Shown here: positions 1-8,289 of the stretch, one piece after another
Layout: the number at the start of each line of letters is the position of its first letter
Numbering within the stretch: position 1 is the stretch's first letter
Origin: an uncultured Nocardioidaceae bacterium
GTDB lineage: Bacteria > Actinomycetota > Actinomycetes > Propionibacteriales > Nocardioidaceae
Reading direction: 5' to 3'
DNA length: 34,995 nucleotides
Assembly (NCBI GenBank): GCA_902805865.1
Contig: CADCUK010000075.1
Coordinates: forward strand, 1 to 34,995
Program-made: the position numbers and the translations under genes
Notes under the pieces: model-generated
Seen by the model: only the letters and a program-made list of their open reading frames with translations
Databases searched by the model: none
What the model was told of the DNA's origin: nothing

Positions 1-1385
1 GCCGCGTGGGACGTCTTGCCGCCACGCGAGGTGAGGATGCCGGCCGCGGCGACCATGCCGCGCAGGTCGTCGGGGTTGGTCTCCCGGCGGACGAGCACGA
101 CCTGCTCGCCGCGCTCGGCCCACTCGACGGCGGTGGGCGAGTCGAAGACCGCCCGGCCCACGGCGGCACCGGGCGAGGCGTTCATCCCCTTGGTGATCAG
201 CCGGCGGGCGCCGTCGCGGTCGAACTGCGGGAACATCAGCATCGCCAGCTGCGCCCCGGTGACGCGGTCCAGCGCCTCGTCCATGGTGATGAGCCCCTGG
301 TCCACCAGCTGCACGGCGATCCGGAAGGCCGCGGCCGCGGTCCGCTTGCCGACCCGGGTCTGGAGCATCCAGAGCTTCTCGCGCTCGACAGTGAACTCGA
401 TGTCGCACAGGTCGCGGTAGTGCCCCTCGAGCCGGCTCATGATGTCCATGAGCTCGTCGTACGACTGCTTGTCGAGCCTCTCCAGGTCCTTCAGGGGGAC
501 GGTGTTGCGGATGCCCGCCACGACGTCCTCGCCCTGCGCGTTCTGCAGGTAGTCGCCGTAGACCCCCTGGGCTCCCGACGCAGGGTCGCGCGTGAAGGCG
601 ACGCCGGTGCCCGAGTCCATGCCGCAGTTGCCGAACACCATCGTCTGCACGTTGACGGCGGTGCCGAGGTCGGAGGGGATCCGCTCCTGGCGGCGGTAGA
701 GGCGCGCGCGCTCGGTGTTCCAGGAGGCGAAGACCGCCTCCACCGCCATCAGCAGCTGCTCCTTCGGCTCCTGGGGGAACGGCCGCCCGCTGTGCTCAGC
801 CACGATCTCCTTGTAGGTGCCCACCAGGTCGCGGATGTGGTCGGCGGTCAGGTCGAGGTCGCTCTCGGCGCCGGCGTCCTGCTTCAGCTTGTCGAGTGCG
901 TCCTCGAACAGGTCACCGTCGATGTCGAGCACGGTCTTGCCGAACATCGCCAGCAACCGGCGGTAGGAGTCCCACGCGAAGCGCTCGTCGTCGGCCTGCG
1001 CGGCCAGGCCGTGCACCGAGTCGTCGTTGAGCCCGACGTTGAGGACGGTCTCCATCATCCCGGGCATGGAGAACTTGGCACCGGACCGCACCGAGACCAG
1101 CAGCGGGTCGTCGGCCTGGCCGAGCCGCTTGCCCATCGCCTTCTCGAGCTGCTCCAGGTGCTCAGCGATCTCGTCCTCGAGCCCGTCGGGCATGCGGCCG
1201 CTGCTGGCGGTGCCGGTGTCGGTCGCGGACGCCAGGAACTGCCGGCACGCCTCGGTGCTGATCGTGAACCCCGGCGGGACCGGCAGCCCCAGGTTGGTCA
1301 TCTCTGCCAGGTTGGCGCCCTTGCCGCCGAGCAGGTCCTTCTGGTCCTTGCTGCCCTCGGAGAACGCGTACACGAACTTCGTCAT
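1..1385 (-). CDS. ppdK: Pyruvate, phosphate dikinase, C-terminus beyond window
   Basis: Interconverts pyruvate, ATP and phosphate with phosphoenolpyruvate, AMP and pyrophosphate in the cytoplasm. The frame read down from ATG 1385 opens MTKFVYAFSEGSKDQKDLLG and continues with GGKGANLAEM, VSVRSGAKFSMPGMMETVLN (nucleotide-binding half) and FGNCGMDSGTGVAFTRDP. It stays open to the window edge. The last visible residues are GGKTSHAA, the central-domain motif carrying the phosphorylated histidine, so about 461 of roughly 880-900 residues are present and the PEP/pyruvate barrel is missing. The length shortfall comes from the window edge, not from a mutation. The next gene upstream on this strand, the aldo/keto reductase, ends 54 bp before this start, so co-transcription is possible. 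Identity is secure; direction of flux cannot be told from sequence. Confidence 0.95.
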   Translation of the reverse strand, partial: MTKFVYAFSEGSKDQKDLLGGKGANLAEMTNLGLPVPPGFTISTEACRQFLASATDTGTASSGRMPDGLEDEIAEHLEQLEKAMGKRLGQADDPLLVSVRSGAKFSMPGMMETVLNVGLNDDSVHGLAAQADDERFAWDSYRRLLAMFGKTVLDIDGDLFEDALDKLKQDAGAESDLDLTADHIRDLVGTYKEIVAEHSGRPFPQEPKEQLLMAVEAVFASWNTERARLYRRQERIPSDLGTAVNVQTMVFGNCGMDSGTGVAFTRDPASGAQGVYGDYLQNAQGEDVVAGIRNTVPLKDLERLDKQSYDELMDIMSRLEGHYRDLCDIEFTVEREKLWMLQTRVGKRTAAAAFRIAVQLVDQGLITMDEALDRVTGAQLAMLMFPQFDRDGARRLITKGMNASPGAAVGRAVFDSPTAVEWAERGEQVVLVRRETNPDDLRGMVAAAGILTSRGGKTSHA

Positions 1386-1439
1386 GGCTCATCTTGTACC
1401 CGACGACAGCGTGCTGGTGCGCAAAGGGTCGCCTATGTC

Positions 1440-2474
1440 TCAGTCCTGGGTCTGCGCGGCCCACAAGTTGATGCCGGACTCCACGGCGTGCTCGTCGATC
1501 GTCCGGAGCTCCTCGTCGGTGAACGGCGGTCCGGCGAGCGCGTCGAGGTTGGTGTCCAGCTGCTCCACCGACGAGGCGCCGATGACCGCCGAGGTGACGC
1601 GCGGGTCCCGCAACGCCCACTGCAGCGCCATCTGGGCGAGCTTCTGACCGCGTCCACCGGCGATCTCGTTCAAGCGACGGACGTGACCCAGGACAGCCTC
1701 CGACAGGTGGTCGGCCCCCACGGTGCTGCCCTCCCGCGCAGCACGTGAGTCGGCGGGCACGCCGTCGAGGTACCGGTCGGTGAGCAGCCCTTGTGCGAGG
1801 GCCGTGAAGACGATGCAGCCCATCCCCTCGGCCTCCAGGGTGTCGAGGAGGTCCTGCTCGATCCAGCGGTTGAGCATCGAGTACGACGGCTGGTGGATGA
1901 GCAGCGGGGTGCCCAGGTCGCGGGCGATCAGCGCCGCCTCGCTGGTCCGCTTGGCGGAGTACGACGAGATGCCGGCGTACAGCGCGCGCCCCGACCGGAC
2001 GGCGTGGTCGAGCGCCATCATCGTCTCCTCGATCGGCGTCTCGGGGTCGAAGCGGTGGCTGTAGAAGACGTCGACGTAGTCGAGCCCCAACCGGCTCAGG
2101 GACTGGTCGAGCGAGGCGAGCACGTACTTCCGTGACCCCCCTCCCTGGCCGTAGGGGCCCGGCCACATGTCCCAGCCGGCCTTGGTGGAGATGACGAGCT
2201 CGTCCCGGTGGGCCGCGAAGTCGTCGCGGAGGTAGCGGCCGAAGTTCTCCTCGGCCCGCCCGTAGGGCGGCCCGTAGTTGTTGGCGAGGTCGAAGTGGGT
2301 CACACCGCGGTCGAACGCCCGACGGAGGATCGCCCGCTGGACGTCCTCCGGCCGGTCGTCGCCGAAGTTCTGCCACAACCCCAGGGACAGCGCGGGGAGC
2401 TTGAGCCCGCTGCGTCCGCAGAAGCGGTACTCCATCGAGTCGTAGCGGTCAGGGGCGGCTTCGAAGGTCGACAT
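1440..2474 (-). CDS. Aldo/keto reductase, YghZ / L-glyceraldehyde-3-phosphate reductase type
   Basis: NADPH-dependent cytosolic reductase of small aldehydes; the E. coli YghZ homologue reduces L-glyceraldehyde 3-phosphate and helps detoxify methylglyoxal. The match to my memory of YghZ is end to end: CGRSGLKLPALSLGLW, HFDLANNYGPPYG, ISTKAGWDMWPGPYG, LIHQPSYSMLNRW, VIGASSVEQLDTN and a C-terminal NLW. The expected catalytic tetrad is present (D62, Y67, K98, H140 from the chosen start). I take ATG 2474 (MSTFEAAPDRYDSMEYRF), which aligns with the YghZ N-terminus and has a GGGGGAG ribosome site upstream. A start at 2507 would add 11 residues and overlap the preceding gene. It lies 25 bp downstream of the methyltransferase. 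Substrate in this organism is inference. Confidence 0.9.
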   Translation of the reverse strand: MSTFEAAPDRYDSMEYRFCGRSGLKLPALSLGLWQNFGDDRPEDVQRAILRRAFDRGVTHFDLANNYGPPYGRAEENFGRYLRDDFAAHRDELVISTKAGWDMWPGPYGQGGGSRKYVLASLDQSLSRLGLDYVDVFYSHRFDPETPIEETMMALDHAVRSGRALYAGISSYSAKRTSEAALIARDLGTPLLIHQPSYSMLNRWIEQDLLDTLEAEGMGCIVFTALAQGLLTDRYLDGVPADSRAAREGSTVGADHLSEAVLGHVRRLNEIAGGRGQKLAQMALQWALRDPRVTSAVIGASSVEQLDTNLDALAGPPFTDEELRTIDEHAVESGINLWAAQTQD

Positions 2475-2499
2475 GGGCCCAGACTCCCCCGGCTCGGCG

Positions 2500-3102
2500 T
2501 CAGTCACCCCTCCGGACCTCGAGCACGCGGAAACCCTTCGCGCTCGCCAGCCTCGTGGTCGGGTAGCCCTGCTCGTCCAGCCACCGTTGCAACGAGTCGG
2601 CGCCCAGGTTCTTGCCGACGACCAGCACCGCCCGGCCGCCCTCGGCCAGCCGTGGCAGCCAGGTCAGCAGCAGCTCGTGCAGCGCCTGCTTCCCGATCCG
2701 GATCGGCGGGTTGGACCAGATCTCGTCGAAGCGCAGGTCGCCCGGGACGCCGTCCGGGGTCACGGCCCGCAACCGGTCGGCCACCCCGAGGCTCGCGGCG
2801 TTCTCGTTGGTCAGCGCCACTGCGCGTTCGTTGACGTCGAGCGCCCACACGTCGGCCTCGGGTCGGGTCGTCGCAAGGGCGGCGGCGATGACGCCGTACC
2901 CGCAGCCGAGGTCGAGGTAGACGCGGCCCTGCGCCGGCGGCTCGGTCTCGCGGAAGAGCACCGCGGTGCCCACGTCGAGCCGCCCCTGGGCGAAGACACC
3001 GGAGCCGGACACCAGCTCCAGCGCCTGGCCCCAGACCTCCGCCCGCACCGGCGCCCGCGTGAACGGCACCGTCGGGTCCGCGGAGAAGTAGTGGTCATCC
3101 AT
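2500..3102 (-). CDS. Class I SAM methyltransferase, RsmC/RlmG-like
   Basis: Likely an N2-guanine methyltransferase acting on rRNA. Motif I is YLDLGCGYGVIAAALA (about residues 62-77), followed by the acidic ribose-binding strand VWALDVNERAV, and the catalytic-type NPP tetrapeptide occurs in IWSNPPIRIG, the pattern of N2-guanine enzymes such as RsmC. At about 200 residues it matches the single C-terminal MTS domain of RsmC; the degenerate N-terminal half of the E. coli protein is absent, as in other short homologues. ATG 3102 (MDDHYFS) is preferred over GTG 3111; either overlaps the 3' end of truA, implying translational coupling. Stop is 25 bp before the aldo/keto reductase start. The exact target nucleotide is unknown; pairing with truA fits an RNA-modification role. 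Confidence 0.82.
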   Translation of the reverse strand: MDDHYFSADPTVPFTRAPVRAEVWGQALELVSGSGVFAQGRLDVGTAVLFRETEPPAQGRVYLDLGCGYGVIAAALATTRPEADVWALDVNERAVALTNENAASLGVADRLRAVTPDGVPGDLRFDEIWSNPPIRIGKQALHELLLTWLPRLAEGGRAVLVVGKNLGADSLQRWLDEQGYPTTRLASAKGFRVLEVRRGD

Positions 3103-3940
3103 GGGTCTCACCCGTCCGGGTCCGCACCGTCCGGGTCCGGGCGGCCTGCGCCGCCAGCTCGTCGTCAGCGGGATAGGCCACCTCCTCGAGGGTCAGCCCG
3201 TGCGGCGGCATGACGAGCACCCGGGGGTCGCGGACCTCGCGGGCCAGCACCTCCCCCGGCCACTCGACACCGCGACGTCCCTCGCCCACGCCGACGAGCG
3301 CGCCCACGAGCGACCGGACCATCGAGTGGCAGAACGCGTCGGCACGCACCGTGCCCTCGAGGACACCCCTGGGGGTGCGCTCCCACCTCAGCTCCAGCAG
3401 GCGACGCACGGTGGTCGCCCCTTCGCGCTGCTTGCAGTACGCCGCGAAGTCGTGCTCGCCGAGCAGCCGCTCGGAGGCGGCGTTCATCACGGCGTCGTCG
3501 AGCGTGCGCCCCCACGTCACGACCTGGTTCCGGGTCAGGGGGTCGACCGCCTCGGCGCGATCGACCAGCCGGTAGGCGTACCGGCGCCACAGCGCGCCGA
3601 ACCGTGCGTCGAAGGCGTCCGACGCCTGCCGTGCGTCCCGGATCCGGACGTCGGGCTGCAGCACACCGTTGAGCCTCCGGGCGAGCGCTGCGGCGGGAGG
3701 CTGGGTGCTCCGGCCCGCGGACGCCAGGAGCACCGGCTCGTCCACGTCCACGTGGGCGACCTGGCCCCGCGCATGCACCCCGGTGTCGGTGCGTCCCGCG
3801 CAGGTCACCGCGACGCGGTCGACCCGGAGCACCGTCGCCAGCGCGGACTCGAGCTCCCCCTGGACCGTGCGCAACCCCGGCTGCGCGGCCCACCCGTGGA
3901 AGGCGCCGCCGTCGTAGGCGAGGTCGAGTCGGAGCCGCAC
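3095..3940 (-). CDS. truA: tRNA pseudouridine(38-40) synthase
   Basis: Isomerises uridines 38, 39 or 40 in the tRNA anticodon arm. The product (281 aa from GTG 3940) begins VRLRLDLAYDGGAFHGWAAQ, the standard TruA N-terminus, and has the catalytic motif CAGRTDTGVHARGQVAHVD with nucleophile Asp52. FCHSMVRSLVGALVGVGEGR in the C-terminal half is the second family signature. Longer upstream frames back to 4024 exist, but they would collide with the start of the divergent YczE gene and add a non-homologous leader; GGGAAG lies about 8 bases before GTG 3940. In many actinobacteria truA directly follows rplQ; here the divergent YczE gene separates them, so truA needs its own promoter, perhaps overlapping the YczE promoter. 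Confidence 0.95.
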   Translation of the reverse strand: MRLRLDLAYDGGAFHGWAAQPGLRTVQGELESALATVLRVDRVAVTCAGRTDTGVHARGQVAHVDVDEPVLLASAGRSTQPPAAALARRLNGVLQPDVRIRDARQASDAFDARFGALWRRYAYRLVDRAEAVDPLTRNQVVTWGRTLDDAVMNAASERLLGEHDFAAYCKQREGATTVRRLLELRWERTPRGVLEGTVRADAFCHSMVRSLVGALVGVGEGRRGVEWPGEVLAREVRDPRVLVMPPHGLTLEEVAYPADDELAAQAARTRTVRTRTGETHG

Positions 3941-4005
3941 CGAGCCATCTTCCCAGGCCCTAGGATCAGCGGCCGGGCCGCCTGCTCGCTCCCAGTGCGA
4001 CCACA

Positions 4006-4011
4006 TAGGGT
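4006..4011 (+). promoter_or_regulatory. -10 hexamer of a probable leaderless promoter
   Basis: TAGGGT fits the actinobacterial TANNNT -10 consensus and sits exactly 6 nt upstream of the GTG at 4018, so transcription would begin at or next to the start codon. No Shine-Dalgarno sequence is visible, which agrees with a leaderless mRNA. I see no clear -35. Confidence 0.5.
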
Positions 4012-4017
4012 CTGCTC

Positions 4018-4602
4018 GTGCCACGCCGACTGCTCCAGCTGTTCGCCGGTTGCACGATCCTCGGCATCGGGGTGACCATGCTCCTCGCGCCGTCCCTCGG
4101 CTCGGACGGGTTCTCGAGCCTGGTCAACGGGATCTCGCTGGCCACCGGCATGCCGTTCGTGGTCGCGAACCTCCTGGTGAGCATCGGCTTCCTGGCGATC
4201 GCGATGGTCGGCGGGCTCAAGCCCGGCATCGGCACGCTGGTGCAGGTGCTCGTCGTGGGCGGCACGGTGTCGCTCCTGCTGCCGGTGATCCAGGAGCCCG
4301 ACGAGATGTGGGCCCGGCTGCTCGTGCTGGTGCTGGCCTTCCCGGTGCTTGCCACAGGCATCGCCCTGTATCTCGGCAGCCACCTCGGCGCCGGTCCCGC
4401 GGAGGCCGCTGCGCTCGCGTGGGACCCGCCCGTGCCGTTCGCGTGGAGCTACAGCGTGGTCCAGGGCGGTGGCGCGCTCGTCGGCTGGCAGCTCGGCGCC
4501 GCGATCGGCCCCGGCACGCTCGCGGTGATCTTCCTGCTGGGTCCCGTCGTGGCGCTCGCGGGCAAGCTGCTGCGGCTCGACATCCACCAGGAGCAGGACT
4601 GA
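4018..4602 (+). CDS. YczE/YitT-like integral membrane protein
   Basis: A 194-aa, almost wholly hydrophobic protein with about five predicted membrane helices, read from GTG 4018 (MPRRLLQLFAGCTILGIGV). The pattern fits the YczE/YyaS/YitT group: a first helix, then SDGFSSLVNGISLATGMPFV, then a second copy of the motif near residues 118-150 (YLGSHLGAGPAEAAALAW). No enzymatic residues are recognisable and the transported substrate, if any, is unknown. It is a lone plus-strand gene between two minus-strand units, divergent from truA and convergent with rplQ. Start choice rests on the TAGGGT hexamer 6 nt upstream, which implies leaderless expression. Family assignment is moderately sure, function unknown. 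Confidence 0.78.
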   Translation: MPRRLLQLFAGCTILGIGVTMLLAPSLGSDGFSSLVNGISLATGMPFVVANLLVSIGFLAIAMVGGLKPGIGTLVQVLVVGGTVSLLLPVIQEPDEMWARLLVLVLAFPVLATGIALYLGSHLGAGPAEAAALAWDPPVPFAWSYSVVQGGGALVGWQLGAAIGPGTLAVIFLLGPVVALAGKLLRLDIHQEQD

Positions 4603-4617
4603 CGCCCGTCGGGCTCG

Positions 4618-4688
4618 GATCGCGCACGTGCACGATGGGAGCGCTGCCGGAACGCTCTTCCGCACTCCAACCGCGCATGTGCGTGATC
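4618..4688. repeat. Long imperfect inverted repeat between convergent genes
   Basis: Arms 4618-4633 and 4673-4688 are complementary over 16 positions, with three transitions that would still form G-U pairs in one transcript direction. Inside, GGGAGCG and CGCTC can form a second stem. It lies just past the YczE stop, so it may end that transcript or be a remnant palindromic element. No clear T-run follows. Confidence 0.45.
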
Positions 4689-4737
4689 CGACGAGCCGAC
4701 GGGCTGGCCGGCGGGGCGTACCGGCGCTCAAAACAGC

Positions 4738-4765
4738 GAAGGACCGGTCTCTCGACCGGCCCTTC
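4738..4765 (-). terminator. Terminator of the alpha operon, downstream of rplQ
   Basis: Stem 4738-4749 pairs with 4754-4765 (12 positions, one A/C mismatch) around the loop 4750-4753. In the rplQ direction it is followed shortly by GCTGTTTTG, a modest U-run, making it an intrinsic terminator for the minus-strand operon. It may also stop plus-strand transcripts from the YczE gene. Confidence 0.7.
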
Positions 4766-4781
4766 GTCGTTCTGACGAGTG

Positions 4782-5429
4782 TCAGCTCTTGTCGGAGTCC
4801 TCCGCGGGCTCAGCCTCGGTCGGCTCCGCCTCAGCGGCCGCCTCGGGGGCGTCCGCAGGGGCGTCCGCAGTGGCGTCCTCGGCCGGCGGGGCCTGGACGT
4901 CGGCCTCGGTCGGCTCGACCTCGAGGACCTCGGTGTCCTCGCCACCGACGGCGGGCGCCTCGACCTCGGCCGGTGCGGCCTCGTTCTCCTTCGGCGTCAC
5001 CTCGGCCGCGGGAGCTGCCGTGGCAGCCGTGCCGGTCGTGGAGCCCTTGCCGGACTTCGCCTTCGGCGCGTAGGGCTCGGTCACCAGCTCGATGACCGCC
5101 ATGGGGGCGTTGTCGCCCTTGCGGGGGCCGACCTTGGTGATCCGGGTGTAGCCGCCCGGACGCTCCGCGAACTGCGGGGCGATCTCGGTGAAGAGGGTGT
5201 GCACGACACCCTTGTCCCGGATCGTGCGCAGCACGAGGCGACGGTTGTGCAGGTCACCCTTCTTGGCCTTGGTGATCAGCCGCTCCGCGACCGGACGCAG
5301 CGTGCGCGCCTTGGCCTCGGTGGTGGTGATCCGCCCGTGCTCGAAGAGCGCGGTGGCCAGGTTGCTCAGGATCAGCCGCTGGTGGGCGGGGCTGCCGCCG
5401 AGGCGGGCGCCCTTCTTCGGAGTGGGCAT
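4782..5429 (-). CDS. rplQ: Ribosomal protein L17 with long acidic tail
   Basis: Large-subunit protein near the exit tunnel. Residues 1-120 are a standard L17 ([55 protein letters not shown]). Past about residue 120 a tail of some 95 residues is almost only Ala, Glu, Pro, Asp and Thr, ending AEDSDKS; bacterial L17 is typically 116-130 aa, here 215. The tail is in frame with no sign of frameshift. The gene is last in the alpha operon, 222 bp after rpoA, a gap holding a palindromic element. Long acidic L17 tails occur in some actinobacteria; what they do is not known to me. Confidence 0.97.
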   Translation of the reverse strand: MPTPKKGARLGGSPAHQRLILSNLATALFEHGRITTTEAKARTLRPVAERLITKAKKGDLHNRRLVLRTIRDKGVVHTLFTEIAPQFAERPGGYTRITKVGPRKGDNAPMAVIELVTEPYAPKAKSGKGSTTGTAATAAPAAEVTPKENEAAPAEVEAPAVGGEDTEVLEVEPTEADVQAPPAEDATADAPADAPEAAAEAEPTEAEPAEDSDKS

Positions 5430-5499
5430 CGTGTCTCTCGTTCCTCCCAGGCCGTACCAGGTACCCAGGTAGTTGATGTGGTGCCGAGCCGACCAGGTT

Positions 5500-5546
5500 G
5501 CGCCGACTCGACCGGTGTTGGCCGGCAGGACGCGCCGACTCGACCG
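5500..5546. repeat. Short direct repeat in the rpoA-rplQ gap
   Basis: The 15-mer GCGCCGACTCGACCG occurs at 5500-5514 and again, identical, at 5532-5546, a 32-bp period. It lies between the L17 start and the palindromic element. Function unknown; possibly a relic of local duplication. Confidence 0.6.
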
Positions 5547-5566
5547 CTGTGTAGGTGTTGTGCAGA

Positions 5567-5643
5567 GCTGGGGGTTCGCGGTCCTACGTGCCCGAAGGGA
5601 GCGAAGCGACCGTAGGGACTCCTAGGACCGCGAGGCCCCCAGC
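5567..5643. repeat. Palindromic element, copy 1 (rpoA-rplQ gap)
   Basis: Outer arms GCTGGGGG..CGCGGTCCTA (5567-5586) and TAGGACCGCG..CCCCCAGC (5623-5643) are complementary apart from a small TT/AGG internal loop. The core contains GTGCCCGAAG, GCGAAGCG and GTAGGGACTCC. A second copy at 8454-8522 has the same core and the same architecture with compensating arm changes. It lies in the transcribed spacer between rpoA and rplQ, 8 bases from the rpoA stop. Confidence 0.88.
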
Positions 5644-5651
5644 AAATCGAC

Positions 5652-6665
5652 TCAGTACTGCTCGTCCTCGACGAACGAGTCGTCGTCGTCGTCGTACGCC
5701 GCCAGGGCCAGCGACGGGTCGAAGCCCGGCGCGCTGTCCTTGAGCGACAGACCCATCTCGTGCAGCTTCAGCTTGACCTCGTCGATCGACTTGGCGCCGA
5801 AGTTGCGGATGTCGAGCAGGTCCTGCTCCGAGCGGGAGATCAGCTCACCCACGGTGTGGATGCCCTCACGCTTGAGGCAGTTGTACGAGCGGACGGTGAG
5901 GTTGAGGTCCTCCACCGGCAGCGCCAGGTCGGCAGCGAGCTGCTCGTCGACCGGCGACGGACCGATGTCGATGCCCTCGGCCTCGACGTTGAGCTCGCGA
6001 GCCAGCCCGAACAGCTCGACCAGGGTCTTGCCGGCCGAGGCGAGCGCGTCACGGGGACGCATCGACCGCTTGGTCTCGACGTCGATGATCAACTTGTCGA
6101 AGTCGGTGCGCTGCTCGACTCGGGTGGCCTCGACCTTGTAGGTCACCTTGAGGACCGGCGAGTAGATCGAGTCGACCGGGACCCTGCCGATCTCGTTGTC
6201 GGCGCCCTTGTTCTGGGCGGCGCTGACGTAGCCACGACCACGCTCGACGACGAGCTCCATCTCGAGCCGACCCGAGTCGTTCAGGGTCGCGATCTTCAGG
6301 TCCGGGGTGTGGATCTCCACGCCGGCCGGGGGCGCGATGTCGGCCCCCGTGACGTCACCGGGGCCCTGCTTGCGCAGGTACATCGTGACCGGCTCGTCGT
6401 GCTCGGAGGAGACGACGAGGTCCTTCAGGTTGAGGATGATCTCGGTGACGTCCTCCTTGACCCCCTCGATCGTGGAGAACTCGTGGAGGACGCTCTCGAT
6501 CTTGATGCTGGTGACCGAGGCGCCGGGGATCGAGCTCAGCAGCGTACGGCGGAGCGAGTTGCCGAGCGTGTAGCCGAAACCGGGCTCGAGCGGCTCGATG
6601 ACGAACCGGGAGCGGAAGTCGTCGACGACGTCTTCGGAGAGGGTGGGGCGCTGTGCAATGAGCAC
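5652..6665 (-). CDS. rpoA: RNA polymerase alpha subunit
   Basis: Dimerises to nucleate RNA polymerase assembly and contacts promoter UP elements and activators through its C-terminal domain. The 337-aa product starts [20 protein letters not shown] and carries [20 protein letters not shown] (dimerisation domain). The C-terminal domain is seen in [20 protein letters not shown] and [20 protein letters not shown]. After the last helix comes an acidic tail with a run of five Asp ([15 protein letters not shown]), longer than in E. coli. It lies between rpsD (133-bp gap with a hairpin) and rplQ (222-bp gap with a palindromic element), so processing or internal control between these cistrons is possible. 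Confidence 0.98.
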   Translation of the reverse strand: MLIAQRPTLSEDVVDDFRSRFVIEPLEPGFGYTLGNSLRRTLLSSIPGASVTSIKIESVLHEFSTIEGVKEDVTEIILNLKDLVVSSEHDEPVTMYLRKQGPGDVTGADIAPPAGVEIHTPDLKIATLNDSGRLEMELVVERGRGYVSAAQNKGADNEIGRVPVDSIYSPVLKVTYKVEATRVEQRTDFDKLIIDVETKRSMRPRDALASAGKTLVELFGLARELNVEAEGIDIGPSPVDEQLAADLALPVEDLNLTVRSYNCLKREGIHTVGELISRSEQDLLDIRNFGAKSIDEVKLKLHEMGLSLKDSAPGFDPSLALAAYDDDDDSFVEDEQY

Positions 6666-6723
6666 TGTGTGTTTCCTTCCCAGGGACTTCCGCTATTTGA
6701 AGCCCTGACATGTGGTGTGTGGA

Positions 6724-6745
6724 CGGTGGTCCCGGAGGACCACCG
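6724..6745. other. Intercistronic hairpin between rpsD and rpoA
   Basis: CGGTGGTCC (6724-6732) pairs perfectly with GGACCACCG (6737-6745) across a 4-base loop, in the 133-bp spacer between rpsD and rpoA. No U-run follows in the operon direction, so an RNA-processing or stabilising hairpin is more likely than a terminator. Confidence 0.5.
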
Positions 6746-6798
6746 GCCACGCGGGGTTTCGGTGCTGGGTCCGGGGCGTGCGAGCACGGCCCCCGGGG

Positions 6799-7407
6799 TC
6801 ACTTCTTGGAGTAGTACTCGACGATGAGCTGCTCCTGGACCGGGATCTCGATCTGCTGGCGGACCGGCAGCGAGTGGATCAGGACCCGCATGCGGTCGGG
6901 CAGCACGTCCATCCAGGCCGGGACGATCCGCTCGCCGAAGGTCTCGCGGGCCACGATGAACGGCGTCATCTCCAGCGACTTCTCGCGCACGTCGACCACG
7001 TCGTACTGCGTGATCTGGAACGACGGGATGTCGACCTTCTTGCCGTTGACCAGGAAGTGGCCGTGGTTGACCAGCTGGCGGGCGTGGCGACGCGTCCGGG
7101 CGAAGCCGGCGCGGTAGACCACGTTGTCCAGGCGGCACTCGAGCAGCTGCAGCAGGTTGTCACCGGTCTTGCCAGGACGCCGCGAGGCCTCGTGGTAGTA
7201 GCGGACGAACTGCTTCTCCAGGATGCCGTAGGTGTAGCGGGCCTTCTGCTTCTCGCGGAGCTGGAGCAGGTACTCCGACTCCTTCGGACGGCCACGGCCG
7301 TGCTGGCCGGGCGGGAAGGGGCGGCGCTCGAACGCCATGTCGCCGCCGACGAGGTCAACACCCAGTCGACGCGACTTCTTGGTCATGGGGCCGGTGTAAC
7401 GGGCCAT
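6799..7407 (-). CDS. rpsD: Ribosomal protein S4
   Basis: Primary 16S-binding protein that starts small-subunit assembly; in E. coli it also represses the alpha operon by binding its mRNA. The 202-aa product begins MARYTGPMTKKSRRLGVDL and has the S4 RNA-binding domain (LECRLDNVVYRAGFARTRRH, HGHFLVNGKKVDIPSF). The N-terminal zinc-binding cysteines found in some S4 proteins are absent, so this is the zinc-free form. It follows rpsK by 31 bp. Whether it feeds back on this operon as in E. coli cannot be seen from the sequence, though the spacer elements described here are candidates. Confidence 0.98.
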   Translation of the reverse strand: MARYTGPMTKKSRRLGVDLVGGDMAFERRPFPPGQHGRGRPKESEYLLQLREKQKARYTYGILEKQFVRYYHEASRRPGKTGDNLLQLLECRLDNVVYRAGFARTRRHARQLVNHGHFLVNGKKVDIPSFQITQYDVVDVREKSLEMTPFIVARETFGERIVPAWMDVLPDRMRVLIHSLPVRQQIEIPVQEQLIVEYYSKK

Positions 7408-7438
7408 GGGTCAGAGTCTCCTTGAACTTGTCGACGGG

Positions 7439-7843
7439 TCAGACGCGGCGGCGCTTGGGCGGCCGGCATCCGTTGTGGGGGGTGGGCGTGACGTCCTGGA
7501 TGGTGCCGACCTCGAGGCCGATCGCACCCAGCGAGCGGATCGCGGTCTCGCGGCCCGACCCCGGGCCCTTCACGAACACGTCGATCTTCTTCATGCCGTG
7601 CTCCTGCGCCCGTCGACCAGCGGCCTCGGCAGCCATCTGCGCCGCGAACGGGGTGGACTTGCGCGAGCCCTTGAAGCCGACGGTGCCGGCCGAGGCCCAC
7701 GCGACGACCGCGCCGGTCGGGTCGGTGATCGTGACGATCGTGTTGTTGAACGTGCTCTTGATGTGAGCCTCGCCCTGGGCGATGTTCTTCTTCTCCTTGC
7801 GGCGCACCTTCTTGGCGCCGGCCTGACGGCTCTTGGGAGGCAT
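7439..7843 (-). CDS. rpsK: Ribosomal protein S11
   Basis: Small-subunit platform protein near the mRNA exit and the Shine-Dalgarno helix. The 134-aa product has a Lys/Arg-rich N-terminus ([20 protein letters not shown]) and the signatures [37 protein letters not shown] and the C-terminal [18 protein letters not shown]. It lies between rpsM and rpsD in standard alpha-operon order, 71 bp after the rpsM stop. Length and motifs are as usual for the family. Confidence 0.98.
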   Translation of the reverse strand: MPPKSRQAGAKKVRRKEKKNIAQGEAHIKSTFNNTIVTITDPTGAVVAWASAGTVGFKGSRKSTPFAAQMAAEAAGRRAQEHGMKKIDVFVKGPGSGRETAIRSLGAIGLEVGTIQDVTPTPHNGCRPPKRRRV

Positions 7844-7914
7844 TCAGTTCTCCTGAGGATCTGGGGTGGAAGCGATTCGAGGAAGCAGGCAGTGAGCGGC
7901 GGCGGACGCCGGGG

Positions 7915-8289
7915 TCACTTGGCCTTCTTCTTGCCGGCGACGGTGCGCTTGGGGCCCTTGCGGGTGCGCGCGTTGGTCTTGGTGCGCTGACCGCGGACCG
8001 GGAGGTTCATCCGGTGCCGGCGACCCTGGTAGCTGCCGATCTCGATCTTGCGACGGATGTCGGCCTGGACCTCACGACGGAGGTCACCTTCGATCTTGTA
8101 CTCACCCTCGATCGCGTCGCGGAGCTTCACCAGCTCCTCGTCGCCCAGCTGGTGCACGCGGAGGTCGGGGCTGACCCCGGTGTCGGCGAGCAGCTTCTGG
8201 GCGCGGGTACGGCCGATGCCGTAGATGTAGGTAAGTGCGACCTCGATGCGCTTGTCGCGCGGGAGGTCGACACCGACGAGGCGTGCCAT
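7915..8289 (-). CDS. rpsM: Ribosomal protein S13
   Basis: Small-subunit head protein that contacts the large subunit and P-site tRNA. The 124-aa product has [34 protein letters not shown] (helix-hairpin-helix), the [20 protein letters not shown] signature and a basic C-terminus ending KKKAK. Start and length are typical. It is separated from rpmJ by 245 bp, far longer than the other gaps here; that spacer holds the second palindromic element and may provide a separate control point for the downstream cistrons. Confidence 0.98.
   Translation of the reverse strand: MARLVGVDLPRDKRIEVALTYIYGIGRTRAQKLLADTGVSPDLRVHQLGDEELVKLRDAIEGEYKIEGDLRREVQADIRRKIEIGSYQGRRHRMNLPVRGQRTKTNARTRKGPKRTVAGKKKAK

Noticed and set aside
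6-1748. Plus-strand 580-codon open frame
   Set aside because: It is antisense to ppdK and the aldo/keto reductase, both with intact motifs, and it shows no family signature.
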